Counted from the stretch's first letter, positions 27,437-35,704 are shown. The stretch is DNA of 43,472 nucleotides from Erythrobacter sp. (GCA_002695185.1 NZOF01000005.1:1-43472), one strand, 5' to 3'. The notes: generated by a model not told the origin, from the sequence alone. Numbers and translations: made by a program.

Positions 27437-28510
27437 TCAGAAGAAGAGATCGAAGCTCTCTACATCCGGGTCCTGTCTGCACATGCTTTTGAGTGCCCGA
27501 AATTCTTCATCGGTGAGGACCGGTTCAAACGTTTTGTCGCGTGCTGCAGCTCGATAGGCCTTCGCACGTTCCGCCGGGTCCGGATGGCTGGAAACCCATC
27601 CCACCAGATCTTCATCGTCATCGTCCCCATCGCCGCCGAGACGTTCGAAAAACCGCGCTGCACCCAAAGGCGAGACTTTGCTTTCGGCCATGCGTTCGCG
27701 CGAATATTCGTCGGCCTCACGTTCGGCATCGCGGGAGTATCCCATCGCTGCGAGGCCGAACATTGTGTCCCCAACGGTGGTATTAGCGCCCGACAGGAGA
27801 ATGCTCAGGCCGAATTGCCGTAGCATGGCCGTCATCACGTGGCGTTCGCGTACATGCCCGACCTCATGGCCCAGTACTCCCGCAAGTTCTTCGGGACTTT
27901 CCGCATCCTGCACTAGTCCATCGAATAGCAGGACTTGCCCACCCGGCAGGGCGACCGCGTTGACCATGCCGAGATTGGCGACACCGGCGCGGACCCTTTC
28001 CTGCTCAGGATCGACCTTGCTCAAAAGCTTTGCCAACGCTGCGTCACCTGCGGGAGTATGACACAGCCGGTTGCCGAAATCACCGACGATCGCATCGCCA
28101 AGGTTGCGCTCCCAGCTTTGCGGAATTCGTGGGCCGAGCCATTCGGGGGCAGTCATGAACAAGGCAACGGCGGCCACGCTGATCACGGCGAAGATCGCGG
28201 TTGCCTTGCCGAGGCCGAGCTTGTCCACCCACGCACCGTATGTCTGTCGTTCCGGCAATTTCGAGGAGAGACCGGGTGGCAGATCGGCAGGCAGGATGAG
28301 CCGGAAGTCGGATTCGCTCTTGCGGTGATAGACGATCTCGCCTGCGCGTTCCTCGCTGTATTGCAAGTCGGAGAACGGCACATTCATGCTGCCTGAGGGA
28401 CCGTGCAACGATAGCAGGCTGCCGCCATCCCAGACGGCTTCGCCCTCGTGTCGGATAGCCGTGTGGCCATCGTACCATTGGGCAAAGGTCTGGAATGCCG
28501 TTTCGCTCAT
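27437..28510 (-). CDS. M48 family metallopeptidase, membrane-anchored
   Basis: 357 aa. A cytoplasmic N-terminal domain (to about 100) is followed by one membrane helix (ATAIFAVISVAAVALFMTA) and a zinc peptidase domain with the catalytic HEVGH motif, the third ligand Glu in READEYSRERM, and the WVSSHPDPAERAKA tail typical of BepA/LoiP-like M48 enzymes. It probably degrades misfolded envelope proteins. The start ATG at 28510 lies one base after the DUF898 stop, so the two are one unit; this pairing of DUF898 with M48 is common in Proteobacteria. Confidence 0.9.
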   Translation of the reverse strand: MSETAFQTFAQWYDGHTAIRHEGEAVWDGGSLLSLHGPSGSMNVPFSDLQYSEERAGEIVYHRKSESDFRLILPADLPPGLSSKLPERQTYGAWVDKLGLGKATAIFAVISVAAVALFMTAPEWLGPRIPQSWERNLGDAIVGDFGNRLCHTPAGDAALAKLLSKVDPEQERVRAGVANLGMVNAVALPGGQVLLFDGLVQDAESPEELAGVLGHEVGHVRERHVMTAMLRQFGLSILLSGANTTVGDTMFGLAAMGYSRDAEREADEYSRERMAESKVSPLGAARFFERLGGDGDDDDEDLVGWVSSHPDPAERAKAYRAAARDKTFEPVLTDEEFRALKSMCRQDPDVESFDLFF

Positions 28511-28511
28511 G

Positions 28512-29597
28512 TCAGATCGCCCCGATGTCGAAGGCGTCAAGCAGGCCTTCGCCATGCCTCGCGGTGGTCGTCGTGGATTGCGTGAGCTCGTCGAGCAGGA
28601 TGTCGCCGCCGGCTTCCATATGCACGATGAAGAATTTCCAATGCCGGTAGGAAAGGAAGACGAAGCCGATACCTAAAGTCAGCACGACAAGGACGAAGTC
28701 CCCAAGGTACAGCTTGATCCAGTCGGCCGTCGAGGCTTCGAAGCCGAAACGCAGATCTTTCCAGCGTGTCGAGCCTACGACCTCGCGGAAATATTTCGCA
28801 TAGAATGCCGCTGCAATCAGCCCTAGCGCGAAAAACCAGACGAACAGCGCGATGGCGATGCCAAGACCCATACCGATGCCGAACCCGTCATTCCCGCCCA
28901 GGCCCGCTCCGATACCGCCTCCTGTGACGGCCGCGATTGCCATCGCGGCGAAGAGTAGGATCGGGGCAAGATAGAAAAGGAGGTAACGCCCGAAAATGTC
29001 GCCCGCCTGCGCTTCGGCATCGAAATGGTAGGGGCCGAAGCTCATCTTGTTCCAGCGCTCGTTCCAGAGACTAGTCATCGACCATGGTACGAGGAGGCCG
29101 AACGGGATTTGCCCGACGATCGTTTTCCAGAGGTAGGACCAGCCGAACTTGAAACCCTGGTTATTGCTCCCCCCGCGAATGCCGCGCCAGCGTGTGCGAG
29201 ACATGCGATACCGCAGCGCCCTGAAGCGGGCGATGCCGGTAAGATAGAGAATGAAGAAGAAGCTCGACGCAGTAAGCAGCATGGCCCAACCTTCTTCACC
29301 GCGCAGGATCAGCGATTCCGACACTATTCCGATTAGCGAGAACGGAAGGAAGAACAGCAGCATCACAAGCACGAAGCCGATGAAAAGCTCCATTCCCTTG
29401 CCGGTCCATTCCAGCCGCTCGTCGACGAACCGCGTATGGGCCCAGAGATAGCGGCGCTCGCGCGTCGTCGCCCAGAAGCGGTAAATACCAAGGGTGACGA
29501 TCGTAAGTAGCAGGTTGGGCAGGGCAATCCTGGCGAAGTCCTGCCAGTTGCCATCGAAGCCAAACGCGCTGTCGGCTTCGTTTTCAGTGTAATGCAT
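28512..29597 (-). CDS. DUF898 (YjgN family) membrane protein
   Basis: 361 aa with about six membrane helices. The family signature ARIALPNLLLTIVTLGIYRF is at residue 22 and WATTRERRYLWAHT follows. The repeat of the same signature (LYLGDFVLVVLTLGIGFVFL) is near 315, so the protein is an internal duplication. Function is unknown. GGGGGG 12 bases before the ATG is the only ribosome-binding candidate and lies in one arm of a large inverted repeat (29610-29664). It is co-expressed with the M48 peptidase. Confidence 0.85.
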   Translation of the reverse strand: MHYTENEADSAFGFDGNWQDFARIALPNLLLTIVTLGIYRFWATTRERRYLWAHTRFVDERLEWTGKGMELFIGFVLVMLLFFLPFSLIGIVSESLILRGEEGWAMLLTASSFFFILYLTGIARFRALRYRMSRTRWRGIRGGSNNQGFKFGWSYLWKTIVGQIPFGLLVPWSMTSLWNERWNKMSFGPYHFDAEAQAGDIFGRYLLFYLAPILLFAAMAIAAVTGGGIGAGLGGNDGFGIGMGLGIAIALFVWFFALGLIAAAFYAKYFREVVGSTRWKDLRFGFEASTADWIKLYLGDFVLVVLTLGIGFVFLSYRHWKFFIVHMEAGGDILLDELTQSTTTTARHGEGLLDAFDIGAI

Positions 29598-29664
29598 AAA
29601 TAAAAGCGACCCCCCAGTCGAATATCGTTCGTCGTCCCGTCGGTTGCCGATATTCGAAGGGGGG
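29598..29664 (-). promoter_or_regulatory. Inverted repeat: terminator or operator before DUF898
   Basis: CCCCCC-AG-TCGAATATCG (29610-29627) pairs with CGATATTCGA-A-GGGGGG (29648-29664) across a 20-base loop; the stem is 16 bp with one small internal loop. On the minus strand the hairpin is followed by TCGCTTTTATTT, then the DUF898 ATG. It can terminate the XRE operon, or hide the GGGGGG of DUF898. As DNA, the arm also holds a possible -10 for a promoter (see next entry). Confidence 0.6.
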
Positions 29665-29678
29665 ATCGTTCAAGTCAA
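29650..29678 (-). promoter_or_regulatory. Candidate promoter of the DUF898-M48 operon
   Basis: TTGACT (29673-29678) lies 17 bases before GAATAT (29650-29655) on the minus strand. The -10 falls in the outer arm of the inverted repeat, so the repeat could be an operator for a repressor of this promoter. The -10 match is only 3 of 6. Confidence 0.3.
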
Positions 29679-29700
29679 GCGATGCCAATGCAATTTGCGT

Positions 29701-29892
29701 TCAGTCACGCAGAAAGATGTCCTCGATCGCCAGTTCGAAAAGGTCCGCGATCCGAAAAGCTAGGGGCAGGGAGGGATCGTATCGCCCCTTTTCGATGGCG
29801 TTCACGCTCTGGCGGCTGACTTCCAGCCGATCGGCGAGGTCCTGCTGGCTCCAGTCACGTTCAGCGCGCAGAACCTTGAGGCGGTTTTTCAT
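29701..29892 (-). CDS. Small XRE-family (Cro/cI-type) transcriptional regulator
   Basis: 63 aa, a lone helix-turn-helix domain: MKNRLKVLRAERDWSQQDLA, then RLEVSRQSVNAIEKGRYD (recognition helix) and PSLPLAFRIADLFELAIEDIF. This is the short form usually encoded beside a membrane protein. The ATG at 29892 overlaps the stop of the 196-aa membrane protein (ATGA). It ends just before the inverted repeat in front of DUF898, and it may autoregulate the module from the 30662-30821 region (inference). Confidence 0.9.
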   Translation of the reverse strand: MKNRLKVLRAERDWSQQDLADRLEVSRQSVNAIEKGRYDPSLPLAFRIADLFELAIEDIFLRD

Positions 29893-30479
29893 TCGCCGCT
29901 CCTGCTCTGCCAGGCCTGACCGACACCCATGCCGAGAGCCCATATCGGGACGGACCACCAGCCAGGAACGTGGGGTGCGAGTTCGAAGGTTTCCAGGAAC
30001 CCCCAGAAGCTGCCGATGGCCAGGACAAATCCGAGGCCGATGAGCGATGCGATAATTGCCCGATAGCGCAGATATTCGTCGTTTTCCTCTTTAAGATAGC
30101 GAGCCATCACAAAGATCATCCAGAAAATCGGGAGGATCGGTAGCATCGCGAGGAACCATGTGACTCCTGTAGAGGGATCGAGATTGCGCCAGATCGTCAG
30201 AGCAACGCCCAGCCCCAGCAAATAGGCAAGCGAACTGGCCATGATGCCTTTCGTGTAGCGGACTGCGGCCTGGTTGGACCGGCTGACAGTCTTGCTCGCC
30301 TGGAGAGAGGCACGGAAGCAGAGCACCATCAGAACCAGCGGAATGATGGCGAGAATATAAATCGTCGATCTGTCGATCGCGCCCGAAAGCTTGAGGCCAA
30401 GGATGGCGGCCGCAGTGCCTACCGACAGTCCGCCCCACAAGCTTGCACGGCGAGATCTCGTTTCAGTGTCCTCGCTCAT
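29889..30479 (-). CDS. Membrane protein of the XRE module
   Basis: 196 aa with about six membrane helices (SLWGGLSVGTAAAILGL, STIYILAIIPLVLMVLCF, MASSLAYLLGLGVALTI, WFLAMLPILPIFWMIFVM, IASLIGLGFVLAIGSFW, WSVPIWALGMGVGQAW). No family is recognised with confidence. The ATG at 30479 overlaps the stop of the small protein upstream, and its own stop overlaps the XRE start. The tight coupling suggests a membrane sensor or target controlled by the regulator. Confidence 0.72.
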   Translation of the reverse strand: MSEDTETRSRRASLWGGLSVGTAAAILGLKLSGAIDRSTIYILAIIPLVLMVLCFRASLQASKTVSRSNQAAVRYTKGIMASSLAYLLGLGVALTIWRNLDPSTGVTWFLAMLPILPIFWMIFVMARYLKEENDEYLRYRAIIASLIGLGFVLAIGSFWGFLETFELAPHVPGWWSVPIWALGMGVGQAWQSRSGE

Positions 30480-30661
30480 GCTTTGCCCCGCCTCAGAATG
30501 TTGCAGCAACGGTCGCGGCCCAGCCATGCTCCAGGGAACAAGGCGAGAAGGGCGAGGGGCGCAAACTGCGCTACTTTTTCCGGGACGATATCGAAGATGG
30601 CGAGCAGCCCCACACCAATCATGGCAGCAGCAAGAAGCAGGGATTGGTGAATCTGTTTCAT
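30476..30661 (-). CDS. Small two-helix membrane protein
   Basis: 61 aa; helices at about 8-24 (LLLAAAMIGVGLLAIFD) and 30-48 (VAQFAPLALLALFPGAWLG). The C-terminus is basic with a CC pair (RDRCCNILRRGK). AAAAGGA eight bases before the ATG at 30661 supports translation. It is the first gene of the coupled three-gene XRE module; ATGA overlap with the next gene. Confidence 0.68.
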   Translation of the reverse strand: MKQIHQSLLLAAAMIGVGLLAIFDIVPEKVAQFAPLALLALFPGAWLGRDRCCNILRRGKA

Positions 30662-30690
30662 GACAAGAGTCCTTTTCTTTGTGTAAAGGC

Positions 30691-30719
30691 TATTTGTCAT
30701 CACGACGGTGAGGTGTCAA
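30691..30719 (-). promoter_or_regulatory. Candidate promoter of the XRE module
   Basis: A perfect TTGACA (-35, 30714-30719) is 17 bases upstream of CAAATA (weak -10, 30691-30696) on the minus strand, about 30 bases before the start of the small membrane protein. Confidence 0.45.
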
Positions 30720-30768
30720 GCTCACTTTCCATTAAGTAAAGCTCATCTCTTCCTTTTCGAAAAATCAC

Positions 30769-30790
30769 CTGTCACGAAGTTGCCACGCGC
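30769..30790 (+). promoter_or_regulatory. Candidate Pho box before phoD
   Basis: Two 11-base repeats, CTGTCAC-GAAG and TTGCCAC-GCGC, lie 32 bases before the phoD start. The consensus Pho box is two CTGTCAT repeats spaced by four bases; the first copy matches 6 of 7, the second 4 of 7. PhoB control of an alkaline phosphatase gene would be expected. Confidence 0.4.
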
Positions 30791-30821
30791 TTCGGTCATG
30801 CCGCGCGCAAAGGAGAAATAC

Positions 30822-32489
30822 ATGTCGCTGACCGCACCGCCTGAATCCGCTTGCCTGCCAGCGCTCGATCGCCGGTCCCTTTTGAAAAGTGGCATCCTCG
30901 GTGCGGGATTTGCAGCGGCTCCACTGGCGGCGCAAACCGGCCGAGCAGCGAAAGGGTTCACGCATGGTGTCGCGAGTGGCGAGCCGGGCCGCGATCGCGT
31001 TCTCCTCTGGACGCGATATGCGGCAGCGCAGGATACGCCTGTGACGTGGCAAGTGCTGGAAGCCGACGCCAATCGCCGCGTGGTCGCGGAAGGATCGGTG
31101 ACTGCTTCCCCTGACAATGATTACTGCTGCAAAGCCTGGGCTACCGATCTCGAACCCGGACGCTGGTATTACTTCCGCTTCGTCGCGCCCGATGGAACCA
31201 TGTCGGATCTTGGCCGCACACGAACGCTGCCAGAAGGGAGCGCGGCAAGGTGGAAGATGGCCGTCTTCTCGTGTTCCAATATCGGCTTCGGCTGGTTCAA
31301 TGCATATGCCCATGCGGCGGAAGCGGGCGACTTCGATTGCGCGCTCCACCTTGGCGATTATTTCTACGAATATCCGGCCGGTAACTATCCCTCCGCCGAA
31401 CAGACGGCCGCTGGTCGAAACGTGCTGCCTGCCAGCGAATCGGTATCTCTGGCCGATTATCGCAACCGTTTCGCGATTTATCGCAGCGATCGCGATCTTC
31501 AGCGCCTCCATCAGCTCTATCCCATGATCGCGGGTTGGGACGACCATGAAAGCACCAACGACAGTTGGGAAGGCGGGGCCCAGAACCACCAGCCGGATAC
31601 CGAGGGCTCATGGTCCGTGCGCAAGGCCGCATCGATGCGTGCCTATCGCGAATGGATGCCGGTATCCGACGAACCCTGGGCCGAATATCAGGTCGGCGAT
31701 CTGGCAACGCTCTATCGCCTGGAAACGCGCTTGACCGCACGCGCGCAGCAATTCGATTACAACACCATCCTTAAGGGGGCTGGTTCGCCGGAGGAAATCG
31801 TCGCACGTCTCGACGCTTTCCGTGACGGTACCTATCTTGATCCGGCGCGCGAAGTGCTTGGGGCACGGCAGCAGGCCTGGCTGGCCGAGGGTCTTAAGCG
31901 CTCGCGCCGTCAAGGCACGACCTGGCAGGTATTGGTGCAGCAAGTCCTGATGGGTAAGGTCAGCAGTGCCACATCGCTCAACGACCGGATGTCCGAAGGT
32001 GTGCCCGACTATGTGCTCGAGCGGATCCGCAACAGCGCCCTTGCGAGTGAAGCCGGATTGCCGCTCAACATGGATGCGTGGGATGGCTACCCGGCCGCCC
32101 GCGCGCGGGTCTATGAAGCCGCTCTCGCCGCAGATGCGAATCTCGTCAGCCTGGCGGGTGACACGCATAACGCCTGGGCCTTCGATCTGACGCATGGCGG
32201 TGCAGATGTCGGCGTCGAATTTGGCGGGCAGGCCGTGACTTCGCCCGGTTTCGAGAATTATCTGCCGCAGATCGCACCCGACGACATCGCCCGTGCCATG
32301 GTTGAGCGCAATCCGGAACTCCGATTCATGGACAGTTCGCGCCGGGGTTACATGGCCGTCGAATTGACACCGGGAAGCGCAACCAGCGAATATCGCTTCC
32401 TTGCCAGCGTAAAGCAGAAGGGCGCTGGCGTGGTCGCCACCAAACGCGTTTTTGCACTGGCAGGTGCGCGCCGCCTTGACATGGGTTGA
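30822..32489 (+). CDS. phoD: PhoD-type alkaline phosphatase/phosphodiesterase
   Basis: 555 aa. A twin-arginine signal peptide (DRRSLLKSGILGAGFAAAPL) precedes the PhoD N-terminal domain (FTHGVASGEPGRDRVLLWTR) and the metallophosphatase domain: DCALHLGDYFYEY, AGWDDHESTNDSW, LAGDTHNAWAFDLT. These carry the Asp/His ligands for the Fe/Ca site. It releases phosphate from organic esters in the periplasm or outside. The ATG at 30822 has AAAGGAG six bases upstream. It is divergent from the XRE module. Confidence 0.92.
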   Translation: MSLTAPPESACLPALDRRSLLKSGILGAGFAAAPLAAQTGRAAKGFTHGVASGEPGRDRVLLWTRYAAAQDTPVTWQVLEADANRRVVAEGSVTASPDNDYCCKAWATDLEPGRWYYFRFVAPDGTMSDLGRTRTLPEGSAARWKMAVFSCSNIGFGWFNAYAHAAEAGDFDCALHLGDYFYEYPAGNYPSAEQTAAGRNVLPASESVSLADYRNRFAIYRSDRDLQRLHQLYPMIAGWDDHESTNDSWEGGAQNHQPDTEGSWSVRKAASMRAYREWMPVSDEPWAEYQVGDLATLYRLETRLTARAQQFDYNTILKGAGSPEEIVARLDAFRDGTYLDPAREVLGARQQAWLAEGLKRSRRQGTTWQVLVQQVLMGKVSSATSLNDRMSEGVPDYVLERIRNSALASEAGLPLNMDAWDGYPAARARVYEAALAADANLVSLAGDTHNAWAFDLTHGGADVGVEFGGQAVTSPGFENYLPQIAPDDIARAMVERNPELRFMDSSRRGYMAVELTPGSATSEYRFLASVKQKGAGVVATKRVFALAGARRLDMG

Positions 32490-32514
32490 GGAATCGGCCG
32501 GCCTCGCTTATCTG
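32486..32514 (+). promoter_or_regulatory. Tentative thrS leader promoter
   Basis: TTGAGG, 17 bases, TATCTG. Transcription would begin about 32521, two bases before the leader-peptide ATG, so the leader would be leaderless, like trpL of Sinorhizobium. Both hexamers are poor matches. The only alternative, TTGACA at 32476, has no good -10. Confidence 0.25.
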
Positions 32515-32522
32515 CTAAGGCC

Positions 32523-32594
32523 ATGACGCAAGTTTGCTTCACGACCACAACTACTACCACCCCGGATCGCCGGGGGCGGGTGGTCGCGATCTGA
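32523..32594 (+). CDS. Threonine-rich leader peptide of thrS (attenuator)
   Basis: A 23-codon frame, ATG at 32523 to TGA at 32592. It encodes MTQVCF, then seven consecutive Thr (ACG ACC ACA ACT, ACT ACC ACC), then ten further residues. Eight of 23 residues are Thr, and it lies 157 bases in front of the threonyl-tRNA synthetase gene. This is the layout of amino-acid leader peptides (trp, his, thr, phe) whose translation stalls when the cognate charged tRNA is low. No good ribosome binding site is seen (AAGG only two bases before ATG), so the transcript may start at the ATG. It is too short for normal gene finding. Confidence 0.75.
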   Translation: MTQVCFTTTTTTTPDRRGRVVAI

Positions 32595-32628
32595 AGCGAC
32601 GGTCCGCCGCCCGGTTTCGGGTGGCCGG
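32561..32628 (+). promoter_or_regulatory. Attenuator stem-loops of thrS
   Basis: Three alternative pairings: 1:2 CCCGG 32561-32565 with CCGGG 32570-32574; 2:3 GGGCGG 32574-32579 with CCGCCC 32607-32612; 3:4 the 32604-32613 arm with 32618-32628, a GC-rich stem of 7-10 bp with loop GTTT, followed by CGTTTCCT. Stalling at the Thr codons would cover segment 1 and favour 2:3; finishing the peptide would cover segment 2 and free 3:4. The U-tract after 3:4 is weak, so termination may be partial or Rho-assisted. Further downstream, GGGCC 32695 and GGCCC 32709 form one more hairpin near the thrS start. Confidence 0.55.
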
Positions 32629-32750
32629 CGTTTCCTCCCGAAATCGCGAAAATACACCAAACGCCGCTTCAAGCGCGCGCTTTCCTGTGCCATTGGGCCG
32701 CTCATGTGGGCCCCGCAGGGAAGTAGCGGCGCAAGGAAACGGATGAGACG

Positions 32751-34784
32751 ATGACGGAACTGCTCAAGATCAGCCTGCCCGATGGTTCGGTGCGCGAAAT
32801 GGAACCGGGCAGCACCCCTGCCGATGTTGCTGCCGCGATCGGCCCGGGTCTCGCCAAAGCCGCCATCGCTGCGCGCGTGGATGGCGAACTGCGTGATATT
32901 AATCGGCCGTTCGAAGGCGATGCCGAGCTGGCGCTGGTGACGAGCCGCGACGAGGAAGACGCGCTGGAGCTCGCTCGGCACGATTTCGCCCACGTTCTGG
33001 CCGAGGCCGTTCAGTCGCTCTTCCCCGGTACCCAGATTACCTTCGGCCCCGCGACTGACGATGGCTTCTATTACGATGTAAAGGCGCCCGAAACGCGCGA
33101 GCCGTTCAGCATGGACGACCTACCTGCGATCGAGGAAGAGATGCGCCGCATCATCAAGGCCGACAAGCCGCTGCATCGGGAAGTCTGGAGCCGCCAGCAA
33201 TTGATCGAAAAGTGGGAAGCCGAAGGAGAGGTGTTCAAGGCCGAATGGGCCAAGGAACTGCCCGAGAACGAAGAGCTGACCGTCTACTGGTCCGGCGGCC
33301 CGAACGAAGAAGGCTCCTGGCTCGACATGTGCCGCGGCCCTCATCTTCCCAGCACCGGCAAGCTCGATCCGCAGGCCTTCAAGTTGATGCGCGTGGCAGG
33401 TGCCTACTGGCGCGGGGACCAGAATAACGCTCAGCTCACGCGCATCTATGGCACGGGCTGGCTGAACAAGAAGCAGCTCAATGCGCATCTCACGCGGCTG
33501 GAAGAAGCCGCGAAGCGCGACCATCGCAAACTCGGGAAGGAAATGGATCTCTTCCACTTGCAGGAAGAAGCGCATGGCAGCGTTTTCTGGCACCCGAATG
33601 GCTATCGCATCTGGCGCGAGCTGGAAGCCTATATGCGCCGCAAGATGGACGGCGCGGGTTATCAGGAAATCAAGACGCCGCAGCTGATGGACGTTCGCCA
33701 GTGGACCGCCTCGGGTCACTGGGGCAAATATGCCGAGAACATGTTCGCTGTGCCAGATATCGTGCCCGAAGTGGACGATAGCGGCGCAGCTTCGTCGCAT
33801 CCCAAGGTTGCGCCTGACGCCGACTGGATGGCGATCAAGCCGATGAACTGCCCGGCCCATGTGCTGGTCTTCAAGCAGGGCATCACTTCCTATCGCGATC
33901 TGCCGATCCGGCTGGGCGAAATGGGCTGCTGCCACCGCAACGAACCGCACGGCGCACTCCACGGACTGATGCGTGTGCGCCAGTTCACGCAGGACGATGC
34001 GCATATCTTCTGCACCGAAAGCCAGGTGGTCGAGGAAGTCCGCGCATTCTGCAAGCTGGCCGAAAGCGTCTATAAGGATTTCGGCTTCACCTTCGCGATC
34101 AAGCTGGCCCTGCGCCCGGAAAAGCGGCTGGGCAGCGACGCCGACTGGGACAAGGCCGAGCAGGAACTGCGCGATGCCGTCGAAGAGGCGGGCATGATGA
34201 GCGAGGAATTCGGCTGGGAAGAACTCCCGGGCGAAGGTGCTTTCTATGCCCCCAAGCTGGAATGGCATCTCACCGATGCTATCGGCCGGACCTGGCAGGT
34301 CGGCACGATCCAGGGTGACCGCGTGCTGCCAGAACGTCTCGATGCGAGCTACATTGGCGAGGATGGCGATAAGCACCGCCCGGTTATGCTGCACCGTGCG
34401 ATTTTCGGTTCCTACGAACGTTTCATCGGCATCCTGATCGAACATTACGCCGGTCGCATGCCCGTCTGGCTCGCGCCGGTGCAGGCGGTGGTCGCGACGA
34501 TCGTGTCCGACGCGGATGATTACGCGAGGGAAGCGGTCGCCAAGCTGGAAGCCGCCGGCATTCGCGTGGAAAGCGATTTCCGGAACGAGAAGATCAACTA
34601 CAAGGTGCGCGAGCATTCGGTTGCCAAGGTTCCGCACCTTCTGGTGGTCGGCAATCGCGAAGCGGAAGAAGGCACTGTCGCGGTCCGCACGCTCGGACAG
34701 CAGCATCAGAAAGTCATGCCGCTCGATGAGGCGATCGCCATGCTGAAGACAGAGGCGACACCGCCTGATCTGCGCGAAGGCTGA
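32751..34784 (+). CDS. thrS: Threonyl-tRNA synthetase
   Basis: 677 aa, slightly longer than the E. coli enzyme (642). Domains: TGS at 1-64, editing SAD domain with H77 and H81 ([11 protein letters not shown]), class II catalytic core from about 270, and anticodon-binding domain from about 575. The zinc ligands that select Thr are visible: C367 (MNCPAH), H418 (TQDDAH) and H548 (MLHRAIFGS). Motif 2 is [18 protein letters not shown]. It charges tRNA-Thr in the cytoplasm. AAGGA lies 13 bases before the ATG, with GGATGAG closer. The leader at 32523-32628 suggests control by threonine or charged tRNA-Thr. Confidence 0.96.
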   Translation: MTELLKISLPDGSVREMEPGSTPADVAAAIGPGLAKAAIAARVDGELRDINRPFEGDAELALVTSRDEEDALELARHDFAHVLAEAVQSLFPGTQITFGPATDDGFYYDVKAPETREPFSMDDLPAIEEEMRRIIKADKPLHREVWSRQQLIEKWEAEGEVFKAEWAKELPENEELTVYWSGGPNEEGSWLDMCRGPHLPSTGKLDPQAFKLMRVAGAYWRGDQNNAQLTRIYGTGWLNKKQLNAHLTRLEEAAKRDHRKLGKEMDLFHLQEEAHGSVFWHPNGYRIWRELEAYMRRKMDGAGYQEIKTPQLMDVRQWTASGHWGKYAENMFAVPDIVPEVDDSGAASSHPKVAPDADWMAIKPMNCPAHVLVFKQGITSYRDLPIRLGEMGCCHRNEPHGALHGLMRVRQFTQDDAHIFCTESQVVEEVRAFCKLAESVYKDFGFTFAIKLALRPEKRLGSDADWDKAEQELRDAVEEAGMMSEEFGWEELPGEGAFYAPKLEWHLTDAIGRTWQVGTIQGDRVLPERLDASYIGEDGDKHRPVMLHRAIFGSYERFIGILIEHYAGRMPVWLAPVQAVVATIVSDADDYAREAVAKLEAAGIRVESDFRNEKINYKVREHSVAKVPHLLVVGNREAEEGTVAVRTLGQQHQKVMPLDEAIAMLKTEATPPDLREG

Positions 34785-34793
34785 AAACTCTAA

Positions 34794-35540
34794 GTGAGCT
34801 TTCTTGCCGGCTATGAAGCGGCGGCCATTGGTGCTGCATTGCTTGCTGCTTTTGGTTCCGCATTCGTGCGCGGGCTTACGGGGTTCGGCATGGCGATTTT
34901 GCTCGTGCCCATCCTGGCGCTTACGCTTTCGCCGGTGCATGCGGTATTGCTGACGAACTTCCTGTCGGTCTTCATCGGCCTTTCGGAAATCCGCCGTCTG
35001 CTGCGCAACTCGGAAAAGTCGGCGTGGGTCATCATCGCGCTCGTTGCGGTAACCACCCCGGTGGGGCTCTACTTGCTGACGATAACTTCGCCTTCGGTCG
35101 CGCGGGTCGTCATCGCCTTTATCGCATTGTCCGCTTTCGCTGCCGTGTTGTTGCCGCGTCGTGGTTCGGCAGCACACCACCCGGCGACCACCGGCGGTGT
35201 GGGAATTCTCAGCGGACTGATGACGGGTTACGCAGGCATGCCGGGACCGCCGGTCGTCCCCTATTATGTGGGCCGCGACATTCCGCGCGAAGTGGCCAAG
35301 GCTTCGATGCTGCTGATCTTCACCTGTGCATCGACCACCGGCCTGGTCAGCGGTCTCGCAATCGGTGTGCTCGAATGGACGCTGGCTTTGCTGGCGCTTT
35401 TGCTGTTCCCGGCCGTGTTGCTGGGCAACTGGCTCGGCAATCGCGCGTCAGGCCGGATCGAAGACCGTAGCTGGCGCATCTGTGTCGGGGTGGTGCTTGG
35501 TGCAGCCGCAGTGGCCGCGCTATGGAAAGCGCTCGCCTGA
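34794..35540 (+). CDS. TauE/SafE family permease
   Basis: 248 aa with seven or eight helices. The TauE/SafE signatures are present: AFVRGLTGFGMAILLVPILAL in the first half and GGVGILSGLMTGYAGMPGPP in the second, the two inverted halves of the family. Members export or import sulfite, sulfoacetate and related organic anions. The GTG at 34794 follows the thrS stop by nine bases, so it may be expressed with thrS; the functional link is not obvious. Confidence 0.88.
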   Translation: MSFLAGYEAAAIGAALLAAFGSAFVRGLTGFGMAILLVPILALTLSPVHAVLLTNFLSVFIGLSEIRRLLRNSEKSAWVIIALVAVTTPVGLYLLTITSPSVARVVIAFIALSAFAAVLLPRRGSAAHHPATTGGVGILSGLMTGYAGMPGPPVVPYYVGRDIPREVAKASMLLIFTCASTTGLVSGLAIGVLEWTLALLALLLFPAVLLGNWLGNRASGRIEDRSWRICVGVVLGAAAVAALWKALA

Positions 35541-35669
35541 TCAGAGCGGAAGAAAGGGGCCGGCGAGCACGAGCGCGAAGCCGCAACCGCTCACGATCGC
35601 TGCGCGCGCCATGCCGTGCAGCGATAGGGCTGCAACCTGAGATTGTGCGAGAGCGATAGCCTTTGTCAC
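35541..35669 (-). CDS. Possible 42-aa hydrophobic peptide
   Basis: A 42-codon frame from GTG at 35669 to TGA at 35541, touching the TauE/SafE gene end-to-end. The product would have an amphipathic start (TKAIALAQSQVAALSLHGM) and a C-terminal membrane helix (AIVSGCGFALVLAGPFLPL). The codon pattern is plausible, but the ribosome binding site is poor and no family is recognised. The start lies in an inverted repeat. Confidence 0.3.
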   Translation of the reverse strand: MTKAIALAQSQVAALSLHGMARAAIVSGCGFALVLAGPFLPL

Positions 35670-35678
35670 AAGGGCTAT
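35656..35678. repeat. 23-bp inverted repeat
   Basis: ATAGCCTTTG-TCA-CAAGGGCTAT: two 10-base arms with one mismatch around a 3-base centre. It lies between the convergent TauE/SafE and agmatine deiminase genes. No U-tract follows on either strand, so it may be a weak bidirectional terminator or an operator over the start of the small frame 35541-35669. Confidence 0.5.
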
Positions 35679-35704
35679 TCTCGGACCAATTCCCTAATGA
35701 AGAG

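Noticed and set aside
33120..35180. 686-codon open frame on the minus strand over thrS
   Set aside because: Same effect: antisense frame of a strongly biased gene; thrS is fully recognisable on the plus strand.
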